A stretch of 64,000 nucleotides of DNA from Hemerocallis citrina (Eukaryota; Streptophyta; Magnoliopsida; Asparagales; Asphodelaceae). The translations under genes were made by a program, and so were the position numbers. Positions 35,441 to 49,446 of this stretch are shown piece after piece (the stretch's first letter is position 1; each line of letters begins with the position of its first letter). The stretch spans positions 180,876,175-180,940,174 of the forward strand of contig CM030362.1 of the NCBI GenBank assembly GCA_017893485.1. Direction: 5' to 3'. Under the pieces are notes generated by a model. That model was not told the DNA's origin, ran no database searches, and worked only from the letters and a program-made list of their open reading frames with translations.

Positions 35441-37621
35441 GAGTTGTAAAATAATTCTACAAAAATTAATACTGAATTTTATTAAAAAAATAAAACTAAG
35501 CGAGTGCTCTAGTGGCTGACCTTTATTACATGTGGAAACCGGTAGCAAAAGTGGTCTTTATTGAAAAATAAAACTAAACAGCTGCTCTAGTGGCTGACCT
35601 TTATTTAGAAAATATAGAAAGTATATAGAGGAGGCAGGCGTTAAGCGCCCTTGTTGAACTTCATGATGTGTTCCACTTTTCAAGTCCCTGCAGATATCTC
35701 CTTGCCCCCCGGGTTTTCAAGCTAATGAGCCGTTAGTGTGCTTCCCATTATTTTGCATAGAGAATGAGAGATCTTCAGGTTTGCCAATGTGTTTTGGCAG
35801 GACTAGTTCTTTCTGTTGGATGAGTGGAGGGACTTTGGGTGGGGATTCAGGTTTATTACTGTATTATGATGAGAACAAATTTGGACATGGTGGGAGATGA
35901 TTTGACAGATTTTGAAGTTCCTGGCAGGATTTTCTATGGCAGTGGCTACACGCTTGTTCACGGACTTGGAGTTACGGTGATTGCTTTCCGGTGGTAGTTC
36001 TATGGCGTCAAGGGGGAAAACCAAGCCCCCATTGGGGCGATGTAGCATGCTCGTGCTGCCTCTTGGCTCCCTGCAGCTTGACCAATGCCTGCTGTTGTTA
36101 GGAACTTCATTTTCATGTGGTAGGTGGAAGCAACTGCATGAAAGGTCGTCAGGCCTAGACGACCAAATATTGCATTGCACACGGCTTAGACATCTACTAC
36201 CATAAGTCCAGTGCTTCCGTTCGAATAGCAGGGGCTTTTCTTGCTGTCACATCGAGTGTGATGGTTCCTTTTACTTGAATAAGTACACGAGAGAATTTGT
36301 GGAGTGTATAATCGGCTGGCTTGAGCGGTCTCAGGAGAGCTTCATGCCATTGTCTACCAGATGCAGCGTACCTCATGATTCACCATGCAAAAATTTATGA
36401 GCATTGCGTCGTAGTGAGGTGTTCAGACATCTTCTAAGTCTTTGTCGGAGAAAGATATCGGGACCCCGGTGCTCTTGCAGGTGGAATGTTATGTACTGAG
36501 TTGACTTCCCTCACGAAGGCTTTGCGGGAGGAGTTCGAATTTCCCCATCAGCCCTCCGTGGATGGAGTAGATAATGACCATGTGTTCTGAATCTCGTGAT
36601 TCGGAGAGCCTCTTTTGACGCTTATTAGCCCCCGTGCTGGAGGGGTTTCAGCATTGTTGTATTGTTGGAAAAATTAAGAGAGATAACCCAGGTGAATTAG
36701 GCTTTCAAGTTTTTCTTTAAGGGCTCGACAGTTGTCAGTAATGTGTCCATGGACTATGTGAAATGCGCAGAACTTATTTTTATCTCTTATCTTGCTAGTT
36801 GTGGACATCTTAGGCGGAGGGCGGATTATTCCGTTCTTCTCAACTTCCATGAAGATGGTTGATACGCTTGCGTTGAAAGGAGTGATTGTCGAAGCGTGGT
36901 GCTGGAGGTGGATGGCATTAACCGGCGTCATCAATATGAAATTTCTTGGGCCTTTCCTTGTTTGTATTTTTTCGTTTGTTCCCGGACGATAAATCGTTCT
37001 TGTCTTGAGGATAAAGAGATTCCTCGAACTTGATATATTTGTCACACCTTTCTAGGAGCTCAATATAGTCTTTAGGAGGCTTTCAGGTTTTTGTTAGTGA
37101 CGTTGTGGCAGAAGGCGGCAACCCCCACTGATGAGTCTAGGGAGGAGATGGATCATGCTTCGGCTGTGAAGCGCTTAACTCGGCAGTACTCCGTCCTTTT
37201 ACTTTAATTCCAATAAGGAGGCACTAGTTTTTTTCAGCCTTGTAGCTAATAACGAAGTGGCTATGAAGAGTTCAGCAAATTGGTCAAAGGAGAATATTCA
37301 CTCCAGAGTGAGGCAGAGTACCATTCCCTTGCTGATCCTTTCAGTGTTGTGGGGAATGTTCTGTTCTGCACATGAGCTCATCTGTGGCGTTGTAGACCAT
37401 CATGAGAGTTCTAAAACTATCAATATGGTCCACCAGGTCTGGTTCACCATCGCATGACTCGAATTGAGGAGCTTTGAAGGTCTTTGGAATTGGTGCATCA
37501 TGGATGGATTTACTGAAAGGAGGTCGGCTGGGGCGGTAGGCCCTGCTGGAGCGGTTCCCTTCATTCCTTATATGTTCTAGGCGATCTTCTACTTCTTGGA
37601 TCGGCGAAAGACTTGATCGTC
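35441..37621 (-). mobile_element. Tat2: internally deleted Tat element remnant
   Basis: Reading right to left, gag text is recognisable: FNASVSTIFMEVEKNGIIRP and KFCAFHIVHGHITDNCRALK at 36674-36900, homologous to Tat1 gag. Protease-end text follows (CNAIFGRLGLTTFHAVASTY, HMKMKF at 36050-36180). At about 35628-35760 the sequence resembles the very end of the Tat1 integrase region (aligned with Tat1 250-400). RT, both RNase H domains and most of integrase are missing, so a large internal deletion lies near 35780-35820. The right end is cut by the LARD at 37622. The 3' tail is the repeat array described above. Confidence 0.75.
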
Positions 37622-37869
37622 TGTAACGCTCCGAATTCCAAACACATGTAATTCGTAGAAAATATAGGATCTTTTACTTCAAATTTGTACAAATTTACAA
37701 GGAATTTAAAACTTTTTCATTACACATTGTCTGTTACAAAATACACAGCGGAAGTTATAACAAAATATACAACTTACATTCAAAAACTTTAGCCTGGAAG
37801 TAATCTTCAGTACCAATTGATCTTTATGTCCTTTGCGAATCCAAGTCCTGCACTGGCAAACTGTGGGCA

Positions 37870-37891
37870 CGTCAGTTGCATACAACTGACG
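37870..37891. repeat. 9-bp perfect hairpin in the LARD 3' LTR
   Basis: CGTCAGTTG, loop CATA, CAACTGACG. It is the homologous site to 34654 and 59274. Confidence 0.85.
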
Positions 37892-38266
37892 CAATGTTAT
37901 ACTACATTGATTCTCTTACTTTAGCAAACACAAACTTAAATGCACAACAAAATGAAAAAAATGACTATTCTAAACATGTCAGTGTATGATATGATTTAAT
38001 GCCTAATGCATTCATTACACTACAATAACACTAATGCATACTTGTTTGGATTCTATGCATCTCATACTACATAGGTCCGAGGGCAAGCTCTTACGCACTC
38101 CACATTATAGGGTTCAATCCCTCACCATGAAAATTCTACTACGGTAACAAAAGCAAGGTTTAGACATTCCGCGAGTACGAATTCCAGTCTTGGAATCCAC
38201 CGTCAGACTATACAGAATCCTTGTCGTGCGAACATCCCGCAAGTGCCGCTCTAGTCCCGTTATATA

Positions 38267-41200
38267 TGTAGCGCCCCAAATTTCCAATATAATATCTCAG
38301 AAATATGTAGCACAATTCCCAGCATCTACCTCAATGTAATAGTAAACATAGCCAAAACACAGATAATTTTTTCAACTTTTATTACATCATTTCTTTACAA
38401 AGCACAGCAGAAAATTAAACACCTTGAATTACAATTCTTTTTTTTACAACACATTCTTTTATAATTTACATAAGCCACAATATTATTCTACCACATGCAT
38501 CCAAATCCCAAGCCATAGGTACCTACCTGTAAAACATGAGGATAGAGATAACCCTAACCCCCAAAACTACAGGGGTCAGCCATAACGGTGTGAGTGACAT
38601 CAAAAGAAATACAATCATAAATAAAACATAGAGAATAAAGTCATAAACAACATATATCAACAGTAATAACAATGGAAATATGAAATAACCATAAATAAAA
38701 TATGAAAACATCAAGTGGAACTAGACTAAGTGTCAAGTGTAGGAATACAGAATACATCATGCATAAAACCAAGTCAAGAAAACACAAATGCAGGATGATG
38801 ACTCTCTAATGCATACTTGTCGGATTCTATGCATTCCATACTACATAGGTCTGATGCAAGCTCTTATCGTTCTCAACTTTATAGGGTTAAATCCCTCGTT
38901 ATGCAACTAATCCTACTACGATAACTACTACGAGATTTAGATAAACTGTGAGTATCTAGCCCATGCCCCGATAATTTTGGAGGTCAGTCTGTATCCACAG
39001 ATAATTCTAGAGACTATTTCACTCACACCTGGAAATCTTTGAGAATACCCCACACCGCAAGCTATGGCGCCTCATCACACGAACACCCCATGAGTTTCCC
39101 TTCGACCCCGATAATTTTAGAGATTAATCCCAAACAGTAGGTAATTTCGAAGACTATTTCACTCACACCTTGATAATTTCGGGGATTATCTCACACCGCA
39201 GATCATACTGAGGTCCATAACCCATGTTTGCACTCATTTCATCATATCAACATCTAGTGCACGTCCTTATCTTATTATGTGAATTAATTAATTATGAATC
39301 TCCTAGAGTTGGTGTACCCTACCGGAATTAACTCAACTAATCAAAAACAAAGCCACAACTAGCCAAACCACAAAATCTCAACTGCCGGTGTACTAGGGTC
39401 CCACTCACCCTCTAAAGACTCACAACTCAACCATCAACACAAAACTTTCAATAAAATTCATAATTCCATTATCAAAATATTTATATCAATAAAACTTCTT
39501 AAAAATCAACAAAACCAAATTCATGTGATATACTCATAAGTTTTCAGAACTGAAATAAAGTATTAAAACTATTAAATAACTGAGAATCATATTTTGAAGT
39601 CAAAGAAAGTCACAAAACATCAATTCCTTCGAAAACAATATATATCTCACTTTATAAAGTCATAGGAATAAAATTTAAATTATAGTATAATCAAAATATA
39701 ACTCTTTGTAAGATACTGTAAGCTTTAGTAAAAATATCATCTAAAATAGTAGATCAATAATCCATAATATCATAGAATCAATCGTTAAAGGAAACAACAG
39801 AAAACTCAAAAAAAAAAAAAAAAAAAAATCAGCCAATTAGCTGACAATCGACCGTTAAACAAGTGCAAAAAGCAACGGTCGACCAACATGCCAAAATGCT
39901 CAAAGAAAAGAATTGACAGTCGACTGTCAGTTCATGTGCAAAATCAAGACAGTCGACCGATAATTCCAAAACTTGACAACTTCAATATTCGTGCACCTTT
40001 TTACTGATATTCAATTATACTTCATAAAATCACAAATTTGGAAAATAAAATTTCTTGAGATGATTAAATACAACTTGTATAACATACTAGAGTTTAGAAA
40101 ACAAATCAAAATCTGATCAAGATCATAGAATAGCAAATTTTACCAAATTCTTCAAAACAGGATATGAATATATATATAAGTGTATATATGTGATTAAGCA
40201 TCAGTAAAACTTCAAGAAAACAACATATACAAGTAGTATATTGTTCAATTAAGTCTCAGTATCAAAACAACCCAAGATCCAATTGAAAACATCCCAAAAA
40301 TCACAAAGTTCCAATCTTGGTTGAACACAGATAGACCCAAAGTATACTCATGTTTACAACCTTCAAAACTTGTTCTTTTTAATTCCAAAACCCCCTACAA
40401 TTGATTATACACATACCCCACTACTCACATTAGTTAACTCATGAATATATGCACACACAACATGTATTAATCAAGTCCTTCATCAATAATATCAAAACAG
40501 AGCATACATTTATTAGACATAGTGAAAGGTTAAGTCTTGTTCACTTTTATTCATCCACAACATACAATCTCATAGTATTTGTTAAAATCAGCAATAATAT
40601 GAATGAAAGCAACATATCCATGTTTTTTATTAGGTTCTTAACAATCTCAAGTCATCTACTTAGGGTTTTAATCATCAATAGCGTAGTTTTCATGAAAAGA
40701 TTAAATTTTTATTCATGCATCCATCAAAATCCATGATATCATCATACCATACCTTAACATGCTTCCTAATAGACAAATCATCACATACAAAATGCTTATA
40801 ATAATAAAAAAACAAACATACGTCATTCACCTTATTGAAGAATCAACCTAAGATAATAAAGAGAATACGAAAATCCTTCCTTTCGCAAGAAAACCAAGAT
40901 CCTCGCTTCGAAACTCCAAAAAATCAATAATAAAGAAAACCCTTGTGTAATGCAACAAAGAGATGGCTGCTACTGCCCTTATAACAGGCCGGAAATTAGG
41001 GTTTTAAGGTTTTGAATAGATTTTGCAAAATACCCCTTTTGAATATATATTTAGATATATAAATCCTTATACTTGGAAATTAGAATAACCAATAAAATTT
41101 AAATTTTAAAACAAAAATAACCAACTTGATATGGCCGGCACTATTTTCAAACCCAGAAAACGAAATTTGTAATTTTTGCCTCTAAGTGGCAATTTTGCAA

Positions 41201-41596
41201 AAAGACCATTCTTGAAGAAATTTGCAAAATAAATCAAATCTATTAAAATAAAAAATTAAACTTTTTACCTCTGAGTTGACTAGCAATCATGTTCAGCTCA
41301 AAAATCCGAAAATATGGAATTTTTACTCCAAGTGATAATTTTGCACAAAAACCCCATCTTTTTGTAATATTTGCAAATATGTCAAATAAATATCAGAAAA
41401 TTCCAGAAAATTCATAAATAATACCTACTAATAAATAATAGGTTCTCCCAAAATAATTTCTGACTTTGAACTTCCCAAGAAAATATTTGCACGTGTTAAA
41501 AGATAAATTCCATGAAAATATTTATTAAATCACCCAAAAATATTTTAATTCATTTATTAATCTCAGAAACATCATTTAAAAATCTAGGGTGTTACA
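38267..41596 (-). mobile_element. LTR4: solo LTR, 3.3 kb
   Basis: The plus strand starts TGTAGCGCCCCAAATTTCC and ends ATCTAGGGTGTTACA, with ATATA on both sides (38262-38266 and 41597-41601). The minus orientation is inferred from the TGTAACACCC front and GGGGCGCTACA end. It has no coding content. Short ATAATTT-GGAG phrases repeat near 38965-39180, and poly-A lies at about 39808-39828. Confidence 0.87.
39914..39929. repeat. 16-bp perfect palindrome in LTR4
   Basis: TGACAGTCGACTGTCA, with related half-sites AATCGACCGTT (39847) and ACGGTCGACC (39874) and ACAGTCGACCG (39951) around it. Confidence 0.8.
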
Positions 41597-42639
41597 ATAT
41601 ACATATAAATTGGTGATATGCCTCCTATCTGCCCGACTATTCATGATCCTAGAATCCACCGTCAGATCAATCGTAGTCCCCGAATTTAATTGAGGCTCGT
41701 CTCACCCCGCAAATAACCACAGTCTAGAAATCCACCGCCTGACTGGGTCTATAGTCCAGGTTTTCACTGTCAGACTATATAGAAGCACCCCACATACGTT
41801 TGCCGAGGTCTCATCACAACTTCTTCTAGTGTCTGTCCTTAGGTTTAATTATAACAATCACAACCTAGAGCTAGCTTACCTTACCGAGCTTAAAACAAAA
41901 TATTGAGAATGTTAGTTCACATTGCCTACTTCTCAAAGAGAAAGTTAACCCACACTGGTTACTTCTAGATTCCATTTATTCATAAATTGCCGGTCACTAC
42001 GGGTCTCACTCAGCCTCTAGATTCCAACAACCATCTCAATATAGAGATCACATAGGTTACATCTAACCTCAACATAAACATCTCATTCATTAACCATCAT
42101 TTCTTCTTTATCCACTTTCTTTATATTTATAAATCATTAAGTATTCAACTTCTTATAACAACATTTGATAACAATTTATCAAATCAAATTCTTATAGACA
42201 ATTTCTTGTTTATCAAACCAAACCATTCACTTTAATAATATACAACGCTCTTTAATTTACTAGAACATTTTTCATGCTTTCCTATACTTCAAGTATATTT
42301 CTCGATCCAAATGTTCTTTAAGATTAATTACCATTTCTTAATACAGATATTCTTTAGGATTAATCTCTAGAAATTCCTTGTTTCCAACACATAATTATGC
42401 ATTGGTTCTATTATAAACCAACTCTAAAAATCTTTAATCATGTACATTTTCTTTTTTAAACTTGAATTCTAAATTCATCTAATACATAATTGAATATGAG
42501 TATAATCTTTAATTTCCAAAAAATATTTTAGAAAAGTGTGAAATTATCTCCCAGTGATCTAATAACATTTTAAAATCTTTCTATAAATTTTCCCAAATTT
42601 TAAAACTTAGAAATCTCTAAAAATAAAATTAAAAAGCAC

Positions 42640-42885
42640 CTTTATGTGCAAGGCTGGGATCGATCCTAGGGTCAACAGCCAGCCAGCCGCAAGCTCAACT
42701 AGTGAGCCATCTCACTTTTGTGATAAAGAGCCCACTGAGTTACTTTTGTACTCTGAACGTTAACTCACTAATTTCCCAAAAAAATTAAAAGAGGCAGAGC
42801 CTCCCAAGCTCGAACTCGCGACCTAGAAACCTGCCCAAGCGCGACATGGCAGCGCTAAGTGCGTTGGCATCTACACTAGCCACAA
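42640..42885 (-). repeat. Two tRNA-like modules in the LARD 3' LTR
   Basis: On the minus strand a module near 42800-42885 has A-box-like CTAGTGTAGATG and B-box-like GAGTTCGAGC. A second, near 42650-42720, has GGATCGATCCC. Homologous modules in the 5' LTR (60728-60738, 60880-60889) keep better B boxes. No complete tRNA fold was found. Confidence 0.5.
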
Positions 42886-43522
42886 GAGCCAAGTTCTCAA
42901 CTGATAGTATATGGGTTCAAAACCTTTTAATTCAACTCTCTGTTTTTGTCCCCTTTTAATTTGTTCATCTATTTTGGTTTCTATTGTTTCCCATCATAAT
43001 TAATACTACTATATTACATTCTAAACTTCCAGAAATGCTTTTCCCTTAATTTTATCAGTAGTAGCAAGAAGTTGTTCACAAATTAATTTAAATAGCCACT
43101 TTTAAGAATCATACAAAATTTGTAAAATTGACTATTCTTTATAACAAACTAGCATGTATTTATTTTCTTTTTGCCATTATTCATAGTTCATGAAAAATCT
43201 CGCATCTTCATTAACTTATAGTTCACCCCTAATTGCACAACAACTTAACAAGTTGTTAAACACATATAATTTGTATACATAATTTAATCATGGCATACTA
43301 CCATATTCCTAACATCACTACTGATCTAAATAGAATTTTAATTTGACAACATAACAACTCTACATTGAAATTTTCAACTAGTATGCATTAATTTCTCATA
43401 TTTCATCATTACTACAAAAACTATAGATGTCGACACAACATGTATTACAGCAAGTTTAAAAACTAAAGAACTCATGCCACAATTTTCATTTCAAACACAA
43501 TTTATCTAAACATGCATGCTAC

Positions 43523-43662
43523 TGTTAGAGATTATTATAGTCCCATATTGGTTGTAGAGTTTGTTTGATATTTGTTCTCCTCCTTTATATAAGTGGTATT
43601 GTACTTGGTTGAACTCAATTCAGTATTCAGTATTATTTTCATCTCTCTGATTTATCTTAACA
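43523..43662 (+). repeat. Copia 5' LTR
   Basis: Contains the TATA-like TTATATAAG at about 43585. It is followed at once by the primer site. Confidence 0.92.
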
Positions 43663-43675
43663 TGGTATCAGAGCC
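43663..43675 (+). other. Copia primer binding site
   Basis: TGGTATCAGAGCC, complementary to the 3' end of initiator tRNA-Met, directly abutting the LTR. Confidence 0.93.
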
Positions 43676-44874
<1,199 letters not shown>

Positions 44875-47800
44875 ATGCCCGTCACTCCAGTCTTGCCTTC
44901 TCCTGCTGATTGGACTAATCCTCAGCAACGCCTCACTCAGCTGGAACTACAGCTCATGGATCAATTTATCAATACTGGTTCCTCTGCTCCTGCACTTTCT
45001 GCCACTCCCGGTATGAATTCGTTCTGGATTTTAGATTATGGTGCATCATATCATCTTACTAGTAATCAGAGAGTATTCACCACCTGCAGAATACTTCCCT
45101 CTCACTCTCCATCTCTACACACAGCTGATGGCTCACCACTTCTTATTACACACTCAGGAACAATTAGCTTTCCCACTCTCACATTACCATATGTTCTTTA
45201 TGTCCCTTATTTATCAATAAAACTTATTTCTATTGGTGCGTTGTGCGATAGTGGTCTTGTCGTTACTTTTGACTCTTTAGGTTGTTCTATTACTGATTCC
45301 TCCATCGGTGAGGAGTTTGGGCCTGCTAGTCGTCAGGGTCGTCTATATTATCTAGATTTTCTTCATGCACATCACTCTCCTTCTAGTTTTGCCGGTATTG
45401 TTTCCTCTTATGCTGATCTGTGGCATGGACGTTTAGGTCATATTAGCGCATCACGACTCCAGACAATAGCTTGCAGTGGTGCCCTTGGTTCTCTCACTTT
45501 TAAACATTTATCTGATTGTCAGGGTTGTCATTTGGCCGAACACATCGCTCTACCCTTTAGTCACAAAAGAACTTCTGAAACCACTCATCCTTTTCAACTT
45601 GTTTATTCTGACATATGGGAACCCTCTCCCGTATCTTCGTGGAAAGGCTATCTCTATTATGTTGCATTCATCAATGAGTTCACTAGACATACATGGGTTT
45701 TTCTTATGCGTCAGCGATCTGAGATACCTGATATTTACCTGTTCTTTACAACTATGATTCACACTCAGTTCAGTGTGTGCATTAAGAATTTTCGATCGGA
45801 CGGTGCACGTGAGTACACTTCCAATACTATGAGATCGATCCTTCAGTCTCATGGTACCATTTTTCAGCAATCATGCCCTCACACACATGAGTGGAATGGT
45901 GTAGCTGAACGCAAGCACCGTCACATCCTTGAGACGGCTCGTGCTCTTTTACTCTCCTCTTTTGCTCCTCGTTCTTTCTGGGCTGAAGCTATCATGACCT
46001 CTGTTAGTCTCATCAACATTACTCTCTCGTTTGCCCTAGCTGGTACGGCACCCTATGAGGCTCTTTATCATTCACCTCCCGACTACAGTATGCTCCGTAC
46101 CTTTGGGTGCACCTGTTACGTCATTCTCCCTCCTACTGAGCACACAAAGCTCTCCGCTCATGCTGCTAAGTGCGTTCACCTAGGTCTCAGTCCTGAACAA
46201 AAAGGTTCTCGTTGTTTTGATCCATCAGTGGGTCGTGTCCGCATTTCTCGACATGTATCCTTTGTGGAAGACTCCCCTTACTACCTGACTCCCCCCGAGG
46301 ATACTAGATTTCTCGATTCCCAAGTTGTTGCTAGCCCCCCGACTTTATCTTTCCGCATTCCTTTTGATCCCACTCCTCTGGCTCCATTCACATATCCTGC
46401 AGTCCTTACACTTGTTGTTCCCCCTACCGAAGCACCACCTGCATCCACACAGCAGCCAGCACCTATCCCACCTACTTACCCACCGACACATGCACCTACT
46501 CTACCGTCCTCACCCCCACACCCTATCAGTCCACCACCTCTTCGTCACTCTACCCGTACCACTTCTGGTATTCCCCCGGCTCGTTATACACCTGATGCCA
46601 CTGGTCCTTCTGACCAATTTGGTTTTGCCACCCTAGCTTCCTACTCACTACAGTTTCATGCATATCTTATTGCTATACACTCTACACGTGAGCCCAGAAT
46701 CTATCAAGACGCAATTCAATATCCTACATGGAGGAAAGCTATTGCAGAGAAATTCAGTGCAATTGATCAAACTAGCACTTGGAATGTTGTTCCTCTGCCA
46801 GAGGGCATTCAGCCTATTAGCTGCAAATGGACCTTCAAGGTCAAATATCAACCTGATGGATCTATTGAGCAGCATAAGGCTTGTCTAGTAGCCCGAGGAT
46901 TTACTCAGGAGCATGGCATTGATTATGATGAGACCTTTGCTCCCGTTGCACAGATGACTACTGTTCACACTCTTATTACTGTTGCAGCCATCTGCCAATG
47001 GCCGTTATACCAGATGGATGTGAAGAATGCTTTTCTTCATGGTAACTTATCTGAGGTTGTTTATATGGATCCTCCTCCTAGCCTCCCTACTCCTCCTCGT
47101 CATGTTTGTCGGTCGCGTCGGGCTATATATGGTTTGAAGCAGGCCCCTCGAGCCTGGTTTGAGTGTTTTCGCCTTGTCATTAGCAAGGTTGGTTTTAGTC
47201 AAAGTTCTCACGACCATTCTATGTTTATGCGGTCATCACCGCAGGGGAGGGTAATTCTACTACTCTATGTTGACGATATAATCATTACTGGGGATGACTC
47301 TGCAGGCATTACATCCACCCAGAAATACCTTCATCAGCAGTTCCATATGAAAGACCTTGGCAGACTTCGTTATTTTCTGGGCTTCGAGATTGCTCATGGA
47401 TCTCGGGGGATACTCATTTCTCAACAGAAATACACATCAGATATTATCTCCGCTACATGCCTTTATGATAGTAGATCAGCTGATACACCCTTAGAGCTTC
47501 ATGTGAAGCTTCATCCCACTGATGGTGAGCTCCTTCCTGATCCTACTTGATACAGACAGATTGTTGGACAGCTTGTCTACTTATGCATGACCAGACCCGA
47601 TATTGCTCCCGCAGTCAGTGTTGTTAGTCAGTTTGTTTCTGCTCCTACATCAGTTCACTACGGTGCCCTTCTTCGGATTCTCAGATATCTTCGGGACACT
47701 ATTACTCGCTCATTATTCATGTCCGCTACATCCAAACTAGAGCTCAGTGTATACTCTGATTCAGATTGGGCAGGTAATCCTACTACCAGAAGGTCTACCA

Positions 47801-48213
47801 CAGGTTTCTGTCTATTTCTTGGTGATTCATTGATCTCATGGCGAAGCAAGAAACAGGAAGTTGTTGCATGTTCCTCTACCGAGGCTGAGTACAAAGCAAT
47901 GGAAGCTACTACTAGAGAGATTGTTCATGTTCGTTGGCTGTTATCAGATATGGGTTTCACTTTTACAGGAGCTACTCCTCTTCATTGTGATAACCGGAGT
48001 GCATTGCACATTGCAAGTAACCCGATCTTTCATGAACGAACGAAGCATATAGAGATTGATTGACATTATGTTCGTGAGCATTTTGAGGTAGGGACCATTT
48101 CTCTCCATTCTGTTACCTCTTCCCAGCAGACTGCAGATTTCTTCACCAAATCCCATAATGTTCAGAGATTTAGATACTTAATAAGGAAACTCACACTGTT
48201 TGACCCATCGTGA
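44875..48213 (+). pseudogene. Copia Pol polyprotein with two premature stops
   Basis: The protein would cut itself, integrate and copy the element. From ATG 44875: protease site DYGAS at residues 54-58 (usual DSGAS), a GAG-pre-integrase motif LWHGRLGHIS near 182, and zinc residues in LSDCQGCHLAEH. The integrase catalytic triad is D246, D309 and E345, with the canonical 35-residue spacing. RT has VARGFTQEHGIDYDETFAPV, MDVKNAFLHGNL, YGLKQAPRAW and YVDD at 798-801. A TGA (47548-47550) follows LLPDPT, where family members have RYR. RNase H continues (YSDSDWAGNPTTRRSTTGF, SSTEAEYKAM). A second TGA at 48061 follows IEID. Both stops can come from single C-to-T or C-to-A changes. The natural end is TGA at 48211. 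Confidence 0.93.
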
Positions 48214-48214
48214 G

Positions 48215-48226
48215 TTTGAGTAGGGG
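48215..48226 (+). other. Copia polypurine tract
   Basis: TTTGAGTAGGGG directly before the 3' LTR. Confidence 0.85.
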
Positions 48227-48366
48227 TGTTAGAGATTATTATAGTCCCATATTGGTTGTAGATTTGTTTTGATATTTGTTCTCCTCCTATATATAGGTGG
48301 TATTGTACTTGGTTGAACACAATTCAATATTCAGTATTGTTTTCATCTATCTGATTTATCTTAACA
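48227..48366 (+). repeat. Copia 3' LTR
   Basis: Same length and ends as the 5' copy, with TATATATAGG as the TATA region. Confidence 0.92.
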
Positions 48367-49431
48367 CAAACAACTAGAAAGTAAAAGAAACACCCACTTA
48401 TTTGAAGAATTTTTCCAAGAAAATAAAACTCCCAAAGCCTTCCACTCCTCCTCGAAAACCGTGCTCCAAAAGAAAAATCCCACAGCAAACCTTTCGGCAG
48501 CAAGGCAACTATGAGCAAACACACATTTTTTGTTTTGTTTTGTCTTATGCCATTTAGGAGTAAAATGAGAGGTTATTAATAGGATTAATTAATTAATGGG
48601 AGGTTAATTTAACTAACCACTAACCTAAACTCTCCACTAACTCCTACTCACAACCCCCACTCTCTCCATTCAAGCGCAGCCGGCCACAAATCAAAGAGTG
48701 AGAAAGCACGTGCACGTGCGTCTTACGTGCTTTGTACACCACTCATTCTTCTTTCATTATATTATCTTATTTCATTTTAAATTTCTTTAAAAAATACTTA
48801 TATCATTTCTCTTATATTAAATTTTGTATAATTAGCTTAAATTAATCCTAGCAAAACTTTTAGTGCACAATATTTTGTAGTTTAAAAACCATAGTTAGCA
48901 CGTGCGTCACACATAAAATAAATATTTAAATACGAAATAGATTTGACCAATGGAAAAATGTTTTTAAATAATCGAAATACAACATACGAAAAATACATTT
49001 CATTAATTTTACATATAGAGTAATGTAATCAACACGTACATAGAAAACACGTGCATCGCATGTATAAAATATATATTTAAGTCAAAATGGGAGACAAATG
49101 AAATTTCAATTTATAAAACGAATTTGAGTAAGTTATAAAATAAATAATTGGAACACTTAGAAAATATTACACGTAACGGTAGAATATACGTAATCGAGAC
49201 GTGTATCGAAAGCACATGAAATGCACGTAAAAACACAAAGATTGAAAATTAATATTTGAGTTGGCGATAAGAATGAATTTTGCGAAGATGGAAAATGTAT
49301 AAGTAGTCGAAATACAAAATACTTATGATACCTATATTAAAATACGTTACAAATATTATCCGTAACAGTACAAAATACACATGCGTAATACCTGTTGGCA
49401 AAGTCATAACTCAATTTTGCGGGGTGTTACA

Positions 49432-49446
49432 GTCTCCCTCCCTTAG
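49432..49446 (-). other. LARD polypurine tract
   Basis: On the minus strand CTAAGGGAGGGAGAC abuts the LTR start TGTAACACC. This fixes the element's orientation. Confidence 0.75.

Noticed and set aside
42640..42885. True tRNA genes
   Set aside because: B-box words are present, but no full cloverleaf or acceptor stem could be drawn.
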